A stretch of DNA of 42,021 bases from a bacterium (lineage in GTDB: Bacteria; UBP15; UBA6099; DSWB01), in NCBI GenBank assembly GCA_020061125.1, contig JAGUYV010000078.1:1-42021 (forward strand). The letters are read 5' to 3'. Position 1 is the first letter of the stretch. Each line of letters starts with the position of its first letter. A model generated the notes under the pieces. The model worked only from the letters and a program-made list of their open reading frames with translations. It was not told where the DNA came from and made no database searches. Positions 1 through 8,263 of this stretch are shown here, piece after piece. The position numbers and the translations under genes are program-made.

Positions 1-224
1 AGGGCCGCGGTGCAACTCGTCACGGCCACGGTGTGGCGCGCGCCGCAATATGCGGACACCGCGGATTCGAATTCGGTGACCCGCGGGCCGGATGTGATCC
101 AGTCCGAGCGCAGGGTTTGCGCCACGGCCTGAATTTCCTCTTCGCCCAGGCACTGGCGCGCATAGGGCAGAGGCGTGTCGCGCACGGGCGAGCCGCCTTC
201 CAGGGCAGGCTTGTTCAGCTCCAT
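1..224 (-). CDS. DegT/DnrJ/EryC1-type sugar aminotransferase, PseC/LegC-like (5' part only)
   Basis: Only the first 74 codons lie in the window; the gene runs off the left edge. The N-terminus reads MELNKPALEGGSPVRDTPLP and continues into a LGEEEIQAVAQTLRSDWITS segment and an EFESAVSAYCGARH segment, the usual opening of PLP-dependent nucleotide-sugar aminotransferases such as PseC or LegC, which aminate a UDP-4-keto-6-deoxy-HexNAc. The PLP lysine is outside the window, so activity cannot be checked. The ATG at 224 overlaps the stop of the epimerase gene by 10 nt, so the two are probably translationally coupled. With the 4,6-dehydratase and the Maf glycosyltransferase upstream this suggests a pseudaminic- or legionaminic-type flagellin sugar pathway. 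Which sugar is made cannot be told from this fragment. Confidence 0.85.
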   Translation of the reverse strand, partial: MELNKPALEGGSPVRDTPLPYARQCLGEEEIQAVAQTLRSDWITSGPRVTEFESAVSAYCGARHTVAVTSCTAA

Positions 225-1207
225 GCCGTGCGCCCCTTTTCCAGGTTGTCCGCGATCCAGGCGCAGGTTTTGGCAAGGCCCTTTTCAAGCGGCGTGCGCG
301 GCTTCCATCCGAGGATCCTGCGCGCTTTGCGCGCATCGCAGCACAGTTTCATGATTTCGCTCTGCGGGTGTATGTGCTTGACATGCTTAATCTTTGACGC
401 CGTTCCCGGAACCGTGGCCAGAGCCATTTCCGCGAGGGCGTTCACGGACACATCGCGGCCGGTTCCGGCGTTGAAGATCTCGCCGCTGGCGCGTCCGGAA
501 TCCGCGGCGCGAAGGATGAAGTCCACGCAGTCCTCCACATAGAGCAAATCACGAGTCTGCTTGCCGTCTCCGTAGATGTTCAGCCGCTGGCCGCGCAGCG
601 CGCGGTGCAGGAAGATGGAAACCACGCCCCCCTCGCCCGAGGACTTCTGGTGCGGCCCGTAGGTGTTGAACGGCCGGATCACGGTCACGGGCATGCCGTA
701 GGCATGGGCATAGGAAATGCACATGTTTTCGGCTGCCAGTTTCGCGCCCGCGTAGGGTGAGCGCGGCACGGCTGGATGCGCTTCGCCGATGGAGCCAGAG
801 GACGCGGCCATGTCGTAAACCATGCATGTGCTCATGAACAGCAGGGACGCGCGGCTCGCGCGGCACATCTCCAGCAGCCGGAAAGTGCCCTCCACATCCG
901 AGCGGAAGGTGGCCGCGGGGTCGTCTATGCTGTCCTGCACGATGATCTGCGCGGCCAGGTGCAGGATTCGCGTGGGTTTGAATTTTTCGAAAAGCGGTTC
1001 CATAGCCCTGCGGTTTTCGATTTTGCCTTTCTGGAACAGCTCGAAGCGCGGCTCATTGCGGAAGTCCGCGATATTCTCCAGGCGTCCGTTGGACAGATCG
1101 TCAATTACAGCCACGCGGGCGGCCGTATCGTTCAGCAGCGCCTTGACCACCCAGCGGCCAATGAACCCCGCGCCGCCGGTCACAAGCACTCTTTGCGTCT
1201 TCGCCAT
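215..1207 (-). CDS. NAD(P)-dependent nucleotide-sugar epimerase/dehydratase (extended SDR)
   Basis: A 330-residue extended short-chain dehydrogenase. The Rossmann motif TGGAGFIG is at residues 10-17 and the catalytic YxxxK pair appears as YAGAK near residues 152-156, with the STCMVY strand carrying the Ser/Thr of the active site. The segment RPFNTYGPHQ and the YGDGKQTRDLLYVEDC stretch are typical of UDP-glucose 4-epimerase/RfbB-like enzymes. Family members act on UDP- or dTDP-sugars in the cytoplasm; the substrate is not predictable from these motifs. It lies between a 4,6-dehydratase and an aminotransferase, so it probably makes or modifies the sugar put on flagellin or surface glycan. An AAGGA about 11 nt before the ATG is a usable but distant ribosome binding site. 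Confidence 0.88.
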   Translation of the reverse strand: MAKTQRVLVTGGAGFIGRWVVKALLNDTAARVAVIDDLSNGRLENIADFRNEPRFELFQKGKIENRRAMEPLFEKFKPTRILHLAAQIIVQDSIDDPAATFRSDVEGTFRLLEMCRASRASLLFMSTCMVYDMAASSGSIGEAHPAVPRSPYAGAKLAAENMCISYAHAYGMPVTVIRPFNTYGPHQKSSGEGGVVSIFLHRALRGQRLNIYGDGKQTRDLLYVEDCVDFILRAADSGRASGEIFNAGTGRDVSVNALAEMALATVPGTASKIKHVKHIHPQSEIMKLCCDARKARRILGWKPRTPLEKGLAKTCAWIADNLEKGRTAWS

Positions 1208-1248
1208 GGTTTTATAATCCTTTTAATTTTTCAAGTGCAATGTGCAGC

Positions 1249-2271
1249 TCACAGTCCGTAAATAGATTTGATCATCTTCTCGATCTCCGGCTTGGTCATG
1301 GGCTGCACATCGTGGGAGATGAAGCGGTCCACCGTGGGCTTTTTCTGTTTGGGATATTTGTATTCGCGCGGGAACAGGTCGCGGATCTGGGGCAGAAGCA
1401 CGAACATGTCGGGCAACTCCACAGCGCGCGTGGATTCCTCTTCAGTCATAAGCTCCTCGTACACCTTTTCTCCGGGTTGCGCGCCGATGATGCGCACTGC
1501 GATTTTTCCCTTGCGCCCGCACGCCGCTGGACCGAACATATCAATCATCACATCCAAAAGGTCGCGCACGCAGATCACGGGCATCTTGAGAATGAAGATC
1601 TCGCCGCCCTGCGCGAGTTGCGTTGCGCGGAACACGAAATCCATGGACTGCTGCGTGGTGATCACGAAGCGCGTCATTTCCGGGTCCGTGACCGTGACCG
1701 GGCCGCCGTTTTCGATCTGCTTTTTGAAGAGCGGGACCACGGAGCCGCGCGACCCCATGATGTTGCCGAACCGCACCGAAGCGAACGCCGTGGCGTGGCC
1801 GCCCTTATAATAGTTGGCGGCGGTGAACAGGCGTTCGGCGAACAGCTTGGACACGCCCATGGTGTTGCACGGGTTCGTGGCCTTGTCCGTACTGGTGAGG
1901 ATCACCTTGCGCACGCCGTTTTCAAGCGCGGCTTCGATGACATTTTTGCTGCCCTCGAGGTTGGTCTTGAGCGCCTCGAAGGGGTTGTACTCGCACGCGA
2001 TCACATGCTTCATGGCCGCGGTGTGGAACACGAAATCCACGCCGTCCATGGCGTGGATGAGCCGTTCCTTGTCCCGCACATCGCCGATGAAGAAGCGCAC
2101 ATTCCGCACATCCATAAGTTCCTTCTGCATGTCGAACTGCTTGGATTCGTCGCGGGACAGAATGCGCACCACGGCCGGCTCGTATTTCAGAACCTGCTCC
2201 ACGAGCAGGCGCCCCACGGTGCCGGTGCCGCCGGTAACAAGTATGTTCTTTCCTTTGAAAAGGGTTTTCAT
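1249..2271 (-). CDS. UDP-N-acetylhexosamine 4,6-dehydratase family (PseB/CapE/LegB-like)
   Basis: A 340-residue SDR of the polysaccharide-biosynthesis 4,6-dehydratase family. It has the nucleotide motif TGGTGTVG near residues 13-20 and the family signature STDKATNPCNTMGVSKL. In that signature the usual catalytic Tyr of YxxxK is Met (MGVSK), as in CapE/FnlA/PglF-type enzymes, whereas PseB/FlaA1 keeps Tyr; the assignment to PseB proper is therefore doubtful. These enzymes turn UDP-GlcNAc into a 4-keto-6-deoxy sugar, the first step to pseudaminic, legionaminic or bacillosamine-type sugars. The ATG overlaps the maf stop codon by 4 nt (ATGA), which argues for translational coupling and for a role in flagellin glycosylation. 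Confidence 0.85.
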   Translation of the reverse strand: MKTLFKGKNILVTGGTGTVGRLLVEQVLKYEPAVVRILSRDESKQFDMQKELMDVRNVRFFIGDVRDKERLIHAMDGVDFVFHTAAMKHVIACEYNPFEALKTNLEGSKNVIEAALENGVRKVILTSTDKATNPCNTMGVSKLFAERLFTAANYYKGGHATAFASVRFGNIMGSRGSVVPLFKKQIENGGPVTVTDPEMTRFVITTQQSMDFVFRATQLAQGGEIFILKMPVICVRDLLDVMIDMFGPAACGRKGKIAVRIIGAQPGEKVYEELMTEEESTRAVELPDMFVLLPQIRDLFPREYKYPKQKKPTVDRFISHDVQPMTKPEIEKMIKSIYGL

Positions 2272-4175
2272 GTTCTGGCCTCTTCCTCAAGGAACCGTTC
2301 CTTGACTTTCTCAAAGTGGGTGAACATATCGTCCACCACTTTGTTTATGCGGTCGAACATATCGCGGTCCAGTTCGAGGATTTCGCGGTACGCTTTTTTC
2401 TTTTCCTGTTTTGTTGCATCGGGATCTTCGAGCGCGTCCGAGTCCTGGTAAAAAATACCCGCCATGCACTGATCGAGGAGCAGGGTGAGAAAATCGAGCT
2501 GGCACTTTTTCTCGCGGATTTCCGAGCGGGTTTGCTGCAGGCTCTTGAGGGTCTTGACGAAAACCTGCGGTTTGGACTCTGACTTTTTCACCTGCGAAAT
2601 GGCCTTGCGCGCCTGCTTGTGGCCCTGGCCGCACAGCGTCTGCAGCTCCTTGAATTCTTCAATCAAGACATCGAGCTGTTTGGTAATTTCATCCGCGGGC
2701 AGCGGCTCGAACGCATCGTAAATCCGATCCAGGGTTTCGCGCGGGCTGGGTCCGTCCTTCACGAACTGGTCAATCACATCGGACGCAAACATGGGAGTGG
2801 CCGCGCGAATGGCCGCGCCGCCCTCGGTGGCGTCAATCACGCGGTTTCGGGACACGGGCAGGTTGTTGTTCAGATACTGCAGGAAGGCGTGGAAACTGCG
2901 GTAGGTGGTCATGGGGTTCCCGAACACATCCGGGATCTGGAGTTTTTCCACGCGGCCCTCGCGCAGGTCGCGGGTGAATTCGCCGCCCTCGAAACTGCCG
3001 TCGGCGTACCAGCGTTCGCCAGGAAACCCGAGGTCCACGCCCATGAGCACCAGCGGCGCCGCGCCCAGGTTCAGGGCGATGGAAATGGCGTCGGTGAGCA
3101 CGGAGCCGCCGCTGGGGATCGCGCCCCGGGGACCGATGATGGGGTCGTACATGCCGCTGATGGGCGACTGGTGGTAATAGCTCACGATGCGGCCCGTATG
3201 CGAGCCAGGAATTTCGTGGTACACCTCGATGGACGGGAACATATAGGCGAAAGAGGTGTCCACGCCCGCGAGTTTCTTGTGGTTGGATTCCTGATAGTCT
3301 ATGGTGACGATCGCGTCAGGCTCGATGCCGTCCTTGAGCAGGATGCGCGTGGCGGTGTCCACGGCCACGATGAGCGCCCTGCCCTTGACGCGCTTGAGCT
3401 GGAGCTTGTTGCGGTCCAGGGACGGACCCGGCGCCACCACGAACACGGGCTGCCCGGCGAACGCATCGAGATAATGAATCAGCCCCGGGCTGCGCGCCGC
3501 GAAATAGAAATTGCGGATCATGTTGCGGAACATCATCTCGCCCGCGTAGCGCGTGGTATAGAGATTGTAGAGCAGATTGTTCTTGAACCCATCGAGGGCG
3601 TCCCTGATGGAACGGATGGCTTCGGGCATGAAATGGTGCAGGTAGTGCATGGCGCAGAAGCGCATGCTCGGTACATTTACCGGTGTCACGCCCTGGCCGA
3701 AGGTGAAGGTGAGATCGGACGCGTCGGTGGAGAAGGTGAGCACGATGCGGCCGGTCTCGAACACGGATGAGAGATCCACGCGGTTGAGCGCTTCGCGGAA
3801 CACGGCCGGAAACGGCTCCACCACGATGATGCGCGTATCATCGGGCGTGTTTTCCACGAGGTATTTAAGATGATATCCGAAGCCGAAGCCGAAGACCACG
3901 ATGCGGCCGGGCCTGCCCTCCACGGCGTCCGCGAAATTCTTTTCGGATTCCTTGATCGGGTCGAACAGGGAATGGCCGTGCATGGTGCGACCCGTGTTGT
4001 CCGTGACCGAGAATGAGGGAAACCCTTTTTTGCCGTCGAAGAAATCGAACGAGAAAAGGCCCGCGGCTGCGGACGGGGCGTTGAGGGCGGCTTCCAGGGC
4101 CTTGAACATGTTTGGATACAGGGCGTCGAGCACAGCCCGGTTTTTGAGGAAAATCGTGTTCGAGGCTGAAGCCAT
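2268..4175 (-). CDS. Maf-type (DUF115) motility accessory factor, putative flagellin glycosyltransferase
   Basis: A 635-residue protein of the motility accessory factor family, with the DUF115 core. The segment YLDAFAGQPVFVVAPGPSLD (about residues 235-254) begins the core, followed by GRALIVAVDTATRILLKDGI and VLMGVDLGFPGERWYADGS; these are hallmark DUF115 stretches. Maf proteins are needed for flagellin glycosylation in Campylobacter, Helicobacter, Aeromonas and relatives, probably moving nonulosonic acids from CMP-sugar onto flagellin before export. The C-terminal 200 residues are helical and charged. It is the first gene after the fliS terminator and has no clear Shine-Dalgarno: the U-tract of that terminator ends 7 nt before the ATG. 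Sugar-pathway genes follow directly. No flagellin gene is in the window, so the acceptor is inferred. Confidence 0.87.
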   Translation of the reverse strand: MASASNTIFLKNRAVLDALYPNMFKALEAALNAPSAAAGLFSFDFFDGKKGFPSFSVTDNTGRTMHGHSLFDPIKESEKNFADAVEGRPGRIVVFGFGFGYHLKYLVENTPDDTRIIVVEPFPAVFREALNRVDLSSVFETGRIVLTFSTDASDLTFTFGQGVTPVNVPSMRFCAMHYLHHFMPEAIRSIRDALDGFKNNLLYNLYTTRYAGEMMFRNMIRNFYFAARSPGLIHYLDAFAGQPVFVVAPGPSLDRNKLQLKRVKGRALIVAVDTATRILLKDGIEPDAIVTIDYQESNHKKLAGVDTSFAYMFPSIEVYHEIPGSHTGRIVSYYHQSPISGMYDPIIGPRGAIPSGGSVLTDAISIALNLGAAPLVLMGVDLGFPGERWYADGSFEGGEFTRDLREGRVEKLQIPDVFGNPMTTYRSFHAFLQYLNNNLPVSRNRVIDATEGGAAIRAATPMFASDVIDQFVKDGPSPRETLDRIYDAFEPLPADEITKQLDVLIEEFKELQTLCGQGHKQARKAISQVKKSESKPQVFVKTLKSLQQTRSEIREKKCQLDFLTLLLDQCMAGIFYQDSDALEDPDATKQEKKKAYREILELDRDMFDRINKVVDDMFTHFEKVKERFLEEEART

Positions 4176-4182
4176 AGTCCAG

Positions 4183-4219
4183 AAAAAAAGCCCTCGGCCG
4201 CTGGTGTCGTCGAGAGCTT
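4183..4219 (-). terminator. Intrinsic terminator between fliS and maf
   Basis: On the minus strand AAGCTCTCG pairs with CGAGGGCTT (one G-U wobble) around a 14-nt loop, followed by seven T residues (4189-4183). This is a classic rho-independent terminator. It sits 27 nt after the fliS stop and its T-run ends only 7 nt before the maf ATG, so it separates flagellar cap genes from glycosylation genes and may set their ratio by read-through. Confidence 0.75.
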
Positions 4220-4246
4220 GGGTTTATCGGAGCCGGCCGGGCCGGA

Positions 4247-4699
4247 TCACGTGTATGTATTAAGGCCGCCGCCCTGCTGGAGCATGAGCTTGCGGTTTTC
4301 CTGGTTCACCGTGTGCCAGGCTTCGCGCAATTCCCGCATGATGCGCAGCGCTTCGTCAATTTTGGATGCGTTGTTCTCGATGTTCGCTTCCACCAGCCGC
4401 ATGTGAAGGTACACATAGAGAGCCTTGAGGTTTTCGGCCACTTCGCCGCCCTGGTCCATGTTGAGGCTCACGGTCAGCTCGGTGATGATCTTCTGGGCCT
4501 TGATAAGCTTGTTGTGAACGCTTTCCTTGTTCTTGCCGATGTCGGCCTTGGCCTGCTCGCACATCTTGATGCACTCGTCGTAGAGCATGATGATGAGCAT
4601 GAGCGGGCTGGCGGTCTCGACCTTGTTGACGAGGTACTGGCGGTAAGGGTTGATGGCCGGATTGCCGTAAGTGGGGTTCTGGGTCATCGCTCTGGTCAC
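4247..4699 (-). CDS. fliS: Flagellar export chaperone FliS
   Basis: A 150-residue, mostly helical protein. It carries the FliS opening NPYRQYLVNKVETASPLMLI, the LMLIIMLYDECIKMCEQA helix and a YLHMRLVEANIENN segment, all in the standard order of the family (usual length 120-150). FliS binds the C-terminus of flagellin in the cytoplasm and keeps it unfolded until export. The start given is a GTG whose GTGA overlaps the stop of the gene before it; an in-frame ATG follows at 4687 and would also leave an intact FliS domain. The gene lies just after fliD and an unknown gene, the common fliD-fliS order, and is followed by an intrinsic terminator. Confidence 0.93.
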   Translation of the reverse strand: MTRAMTQNPTYGNPAINPYRQYLVNKVETASPLMLIIMLYDECIKMCEQAKADIGKNKESVHNKLIKAQKIITELTVSLNMDQGGEVAENLKALYVYLHMRLVEANIENNASKIDEALRIMRELREAWHTVNQENRKLMLQQGGGLNTYT

Positions 4700-5319
4700 T
4701 CGCCTCGCAATCTGGCTTTGATCCCGGGAATCACGCCGATGATCTTTTCCAGCGCCGGCTCGATCTCGTATTCGAGATAATCGTTAATCAGCGTGTAATC
4801 GCTGTTGTTCATGGCCGACACGAGTTCCTTGAGCATTTCGTTGAGCTTGGGAATGTACGCATTGAGCGTGCCGCTGTCCAGGGTGATGTCGTTCATGTCA
4901 ACGATTCCCGAAAGCGTGGCCTGCTGCAACGCGTCGAAGAAATAGATCATGGACTCGATGCCGGTTTTTAGTCCCTGCATGCCCTGATCAATTTCATCGG
5001 AAATGATGTGGTTGACAATGTCCTGGAGCGAAGCCTTGAACTGCTCGAGCGCGGCCTGGGCCGCGTCCATTCCGGCCACAAGCGCTTCGCCGATGTCCTG
5101 GGTCTGAAACGAGACTGAAAGGACATCCTGCACGCTGACCTGGTCCGGGGTGAGATTCATGTCCAGTCCGGCCACGGTTTCATCCACTTTAATTTCGGAG
5201 ATGATCCGCTTTTCGCCCACCAGAAGCTGCTGGTTGATGGCCAGCAGCGCCTGCTCCAGGGTCTGGTCCTGCTCCACGAGCAGGTCCGGCCTGTCTTTTC
5301 CGTCAATTGTGACTTTCAT
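4696..5319 (-). CDS. Unknown protein between fliD and fliS
   Basis: A 207-residue acidic protein I do not recognise. Residues 1-60 look strand-rich with a MKVTIDGKDRPDLLVEQDQT opening; from about residue 85 on it is helical, with long amphipathic stretches such as AGMDAAQAALEQFKASLQDI and a C-terminal YLEYEIEPALEKIIGVIPGI. There is no signal peptide, no transmembrane segment and no cysteine. It begins 24 nt after the fliD stop and its stop overlaps the fliS start, so it belongs to the flagellar operon and is probably made together with both. A chaperone, a filament assembly factor or a FlaG-like role are guesses only. The ribosome binding site is weak. Confidence 0.8.
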   Translation of the reverse strand: MKVTIDGKDRPDLLVEQDQTLEQALLAINQQLLVGEKRIISEIKVDETVAGLDMNLTPDQVSVQDVLSVSFQTQDIGEALVAGMDAAQAALEQFKASLQDIVNHIISDEIDQGMQGLKTGIESMIYFFDALQQATLSGIVDMNDITLDSGTLNAYIPKLNEMLKELVSAMNNSDYTLINDYLEYEIEPALEKIIGVIPGIKARLRGE

Positions 5320-5342
5320 TCAACACTGTTCCGTTCCGCGGT

Positions 5343-6788
5343 TTACTTGCTGCTGCTGGAAGAACTCTTGGTCAGGTTGCTAAGCTGGTTCAACAGGTAG
5401 GAACTCTGGGACTGCAGGGTGGAAAGGTACGATTCCATGGCCGCGAACTGGTTGCGATAGCGTTCCTCGAGGGCCTCGATGCGATCTTCCCAGGTGGCGA
5501 TGTTGTCGTCAATGCGATCCTGCTGATCGTCAATGCCCAGGATGCGGCGGTAGAAATTCCCGGCCATGGTGTCAACCATGGACACCTTGGTCTGGCTTTC
5601 GAGGTAGCTGTCGAGCTGGTCCGCGAACCCTTCGAGCAGGCTGGCCACTTCTTCCTTGTCGTTGTTGAGGGCCTGGCGCAGCTTGGCTTCGTCCACTTCA
5701 ATGTTGTCGGAGACCAGGGTGCCCACCGTGGATTCGCTGGTGATGCCGATGTCCGCGAGAATCTTGTACACGAGTTGGGTTGCGTCCACATAGCCGGTGG
5801 TCTTCATTCGGATCGAGGACTTGGCCGACGCCAGATCCCAGTCGCCCTGCAGGATGCCCTTTTTCAATTCCGCTTCCGTTTCCGGCTCATCCACGGGTTC
5901 TTCGCCGATGTAGTTTGCGAGAAGGTCCGTGGTGGTGTTGAACTGCTCCACGAAGGACACGACCTGGCTGACGATTTCTTCGGTGTCCAGGCCCACGGTG
6001 AGGGTGGCGTTGCCGAAGTCGTCCTGCAGGGTCATGGTCACGCCGAAGACGGCGTCCTGAATGGTGTTTGTGGAGGAATTGATGAGCACGCCGTTGATGG
6101 TGAGCGCGGCGTCCTGCGCGGCCTGCAGTTCGTTCTTGATGGCGTCCAGGCCCGTGAAAATGCCCAGATTGGTGAGCACATCGTTGGCGCCGTCCACGAA
6201 CGACATGGCGTTGGCGGTTCCGGTGTCGAGCGCCTCGATGACCAGGGTTTTGTTGCCGGTGCTGGGGTCTGTGATAAGCGAAGCCTGGCCCACCTCGGTG
6301 AAATCCACGCCGCCGCCGCTCACCGCGCTGTTGATGCGCTGGGAGATCTGCGACATGGTGTCGCCGTTGAACACATCAATGGTGAAGGTTTCGCCCGCGA
6401 TCGTGATCTGAAAGTTGTCGTCAATTCCCGCGTAGTTGCCGGCCTGGGCGTCGGAACCCACGCGATGCGCCTGGGCGCGGTTGATGATGTTGATGTCGTA
6501 GGTTCCGGGTGTGGCCGCGGTGGTGGCCGTGGCCGTGAGCACATCCTCGTCCGATGAGGTGGCTTTGTTCTGCAGCAACAGGCCATCTTTGAATTCCTTG
6601 ATGGAGTCCCGCAAGGACAGCAGGCTGCTGTTCACCGACTGCAGGGCTTCCCGCTCGTAGTCGAGCATGGTTTTCTTGGTTTCGAGGGCCCTGATCGGTG
6701 CAGCTTCCAGATACATCAACTGCGTGATGATGTTCTCCGTGTCCAGACCGGAAAACAGTCCCGAGAAACTGATTCCGCTTGTGCTCAT
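5343..6788 (-). CDS. fliD: Flagellar hook-associated protein 2 (filament cap) FliD
   Basis: A 481-residue protein with the FliD N-terminal domain (opening MSTSGISFSGLFSGLDTENI, then ITQLMYLEAAPIRALETKKT) and the C-terminal FliD domain ending in a coiled-coil, IEALEERYRNQFAAMESYLS, and a Ser-rich tail. The central part holds the variable head domain. FliD forms the cap at the filament tip under which flagellin folds; it is exported by the flagellar type III system without a cleaved signal. The ATG at 6788 is chosen because AAGGGAG lies 8 nt upstream; an in-frame GTG at 6797 overlaps that site. It is the first gene behind a sigma-28 promoter, as expected of a late flagellar gene. Confidence 0.95.
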   Translation of the reverse strand: MSTSGISFSGLFSGLDTENIITQLMYLEAAPIRALETKKTMLDYEREALQSVNSSLLSLRDSIKEFKDGLLLQNKATSSDEDVLTATATTAATPGTYDINIINRAQAHRVGSDAQAGNYAGIDDNFQITIAGETFTIDVFNGDTMSQISQRINSAVSGGGVDFTEVGQASLITDPSTGNKTLVIEALDTGTANAMSFVDGANDVLTNLGIFTGLDAIKNELQAAQDAALTINGVLINSSTNTIQDAVFGVTMTLQDDFGNATLTVGLDTEEIVSQVVSFVEQFNTTTDLLANYIGEEPVDEPETEAELKKGILQGDWDLASAKSSIRMKTTGYVDATQLVYKILADIGITSESTVGTLVSDNIEVDEAKLRQALNNDKEEVASLLEGFADQLDSYLESQTKVSMVDTMAGNFYRRILGIDDQQDRIDDNIATWEDRIEALEERYRNQFAAMESYLSTLQSQSSYLLNQLSNLTKSSSSSSK

Positions 6789-6864
6789 CTGCTTCACTCC
6801 CTTGATTTTCCAGACCGCTTCCGACGGCCCTTTTGGATAGTAGTGGTGCGCATCCTTTTCCTCT

Positions 6865-6891
6865 TTATCGGCGGAAGCGGAGAAATGTTTA
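6865..6891 (-). promoter_or_regulatory. Sigma-28 (FliA) promoter of the fliD operon
   Basis: On the minus strand the sequence reads TAAA (6891-6888), 15 nt, then GCCGATAA (6872-6865). Both boxes and the spacing match the known sigma-28 consensus exactly. Transcription should start near 6858, giving a leader of about 70 nt before fliD. This marks fliD and the genes behind it as late flagellar genes. Confidence 0.85.
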
Positions 6892-7390
6892 GCTTTTCTC
6901 TAAAAATAATTTCTTGTTAATTTATTTTAATAAGCGCGCAAAATACGCCTGTCCGCTGAAAAAATTATTTGAGCAATTACTTCAAATGTCAATGCCGTGC
7001 GGGCGTTTGCGGGAAAAGCCTGTCTATGGGCCGCGGAAGCGCAAATATCACATTTGCCGCAGTGTGCGCGCTTTTCGGGCCGGTGAACATGTGCGAGGAT
7101 TGAAAAAAACCGCGTGGATTCCAGCTAAAACCATGCTGGAATGGCGGATAATAGCACATTTTCGACATCTTAGCCATGAAATTGGAGTCTGTGAGAGCAT
7201 GCATGAATAGGTTGCCGAATTTTCAATATGCCCATGCAAACCACTGTATTGTAATATTTTTGAACGCTTATGGCTATTTTTCGATCGTCTACTGAATATG
7301 CTCAATAGCCGGTCGTTTAATCATCACAACGATACGATGTTCCGTGACCCGTCCGGATCATGGCCGGTGAGCAATCCCCGAACCCCGGCA
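6892..7390. other. Gene-free stretch upstream of the fliD promoter
   Basis: About 500 nt, more AT-rich than its surroundings. The open frames in it have no ribosome binding site and no recognisable protein, so I call no gene. It contains a perfect hairpin (ATTCCAGC, 9-nt loop, GCTGGAAT, 7118-7142) without a T-run, and a GCAAAT-N5-ATTTGC inverted repeat near 7047. No promoter with convincing boxes was found. Confidence 0.5.
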
Positions 7391-8095
7391 TCACCGGTCG
7401 TCCATGCGCGTAATGTGATGCTCGAAATCGTGGCTGGAGTGCTCCACACGGTCCCGGTATGCGCCGGTGATGTAAGTGCGCCGGCTCAAATCCAGTTTGC
7501 CGATGGAGATTTCCGTGCCGGGCAGCGGCCGCTGGATGTGCAGGGCGTACACTTCGCCCTCGGGGATTTCTTCATCCGCCGTGATAACCGTGAAAACCCC
7601 GTCGTCCACGAAAATTCGCGCCTGCCCGGAATCCATGGCCTGCTCCAGAACCTCGCAGGAAATGAAATCCACGGCCGAATCCGGGTCCAGCTCGAGGTCC
7701 TGCACCGAGTCGCCTGTGATGGCCTGCACCGCGGCTTCGCTGATCCTGTAGCTTTCGAGCAGTTCGGCTTCCGTGACCGGCACGCGGGCGTCCAGCTCGG
7801 GCGCGGCCTCATCCCGCTCGTCCCGGGCCTGGTAGAACGCCACCATCACATCCCGCTCCATGTCCGCGTTCACCACATAGGTGCAGCCGTCGTCGAACGG
7901 CACGAGCTTGAGTCCGCGGCGCGCGGCCAGGTCCCGCAGTTCGTCCAGGGTGAGGTGGCTCAAGCGCGTGCGCCGCTCCTGCTCCAACACCCAGTCGAGC
8001 GTGCGACGCCCGATGCGGTATCCGCTGCAATCCTTAATCTTGAGTGGCCGGAAATGCTCTTTGATGAAACATGTGTACTGCTCTCCGGTATCCAT
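7391..8095 (-). CDS. Hypothetical acidic cytoplasmic protein
   Basis: About 234 residues, not recognised. It is soluble and acidic, with no signal peptide or membrane segment. Two parts are visible: residues 1-75 with RIGRRTLDWVLEQERRTRLS and a helical LTLDELRDLAARRGLKLVPF segment, and a strand-rich C-terminal half that includes ARIFVDDGVFTVITADEEIP. The start at 8095 is chosen because GGAGGG lies 6 nt upstream; the in-frame ATG at 8101 abuts that site and a further upstream ATG has none. It stands alone between the fliD promoter and a divergent GTPase gene. Codon usage is like its neighbours, so it is probably a genuine resident gene. Nothing around it indicates a function. Confidence 0.75.
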   Translation of the reverse strand: MDTGEQYTCFIKEHFRPLKIKDCSGYRIGRRTLDWVLEQERRTRLSHLTLDELRDLAARRGLKLVPFDDGCTYVVNADMERDVMVAFYQARDERDEAAPELDARVPVTEAELLESYRISEAAVQAITGDSVQDLELDPDSAVDFISCEVLEQAMDSGQARIFVDDGVFTVITADEEIPEGEVYALHIQRPLPGTEISIGKLDLSRRTYITGAYRDRVEHSSHDFEHHITRMDDR

Positions 8096-8225
8096 AGGCA
8101 TCCCTCCGGATGTTCCCTGGTGTGTCCCGGCTTGCATTTATATTTTACCAGAAAACGGGGCCGCGCGCCTGTTTTTGCAAAAACAACGCCTCGCGCTTGA
8201 CCGAGCCGCGCTGGTCGCGGATTCG

Positions 8226-8254
8226 TTGAAAGGCGCATTGCCCTGTGCTAAAAT
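8226..8254 (+). promoter_or_regulatory. Sigma-70-type promoter of the GTPase gene
   Basis: TTGAAA (8226-8231), 17 nt, TAAAAT (8249-8254): five of six consensus bases in each box with ideal spacing. The expected start site is about 8261, only about 3 nt before the ATG at 8264, so the mRNA would be practically leaderless. A perfect 14-bp palindrome, GTTTTTGCAAAAAC, lies upstream at 8171-8184 and could be a regulatory site. Confidence 0.65.
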
Positions 8255-8263
8255 TTGCCTGCC

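Noticed and set aside
6914-7210. Open frame of 98 codons upstream of fliD
   Set aside because: No ribosome binding site, basic random-looking sequence and no partner in the neighbourhood.
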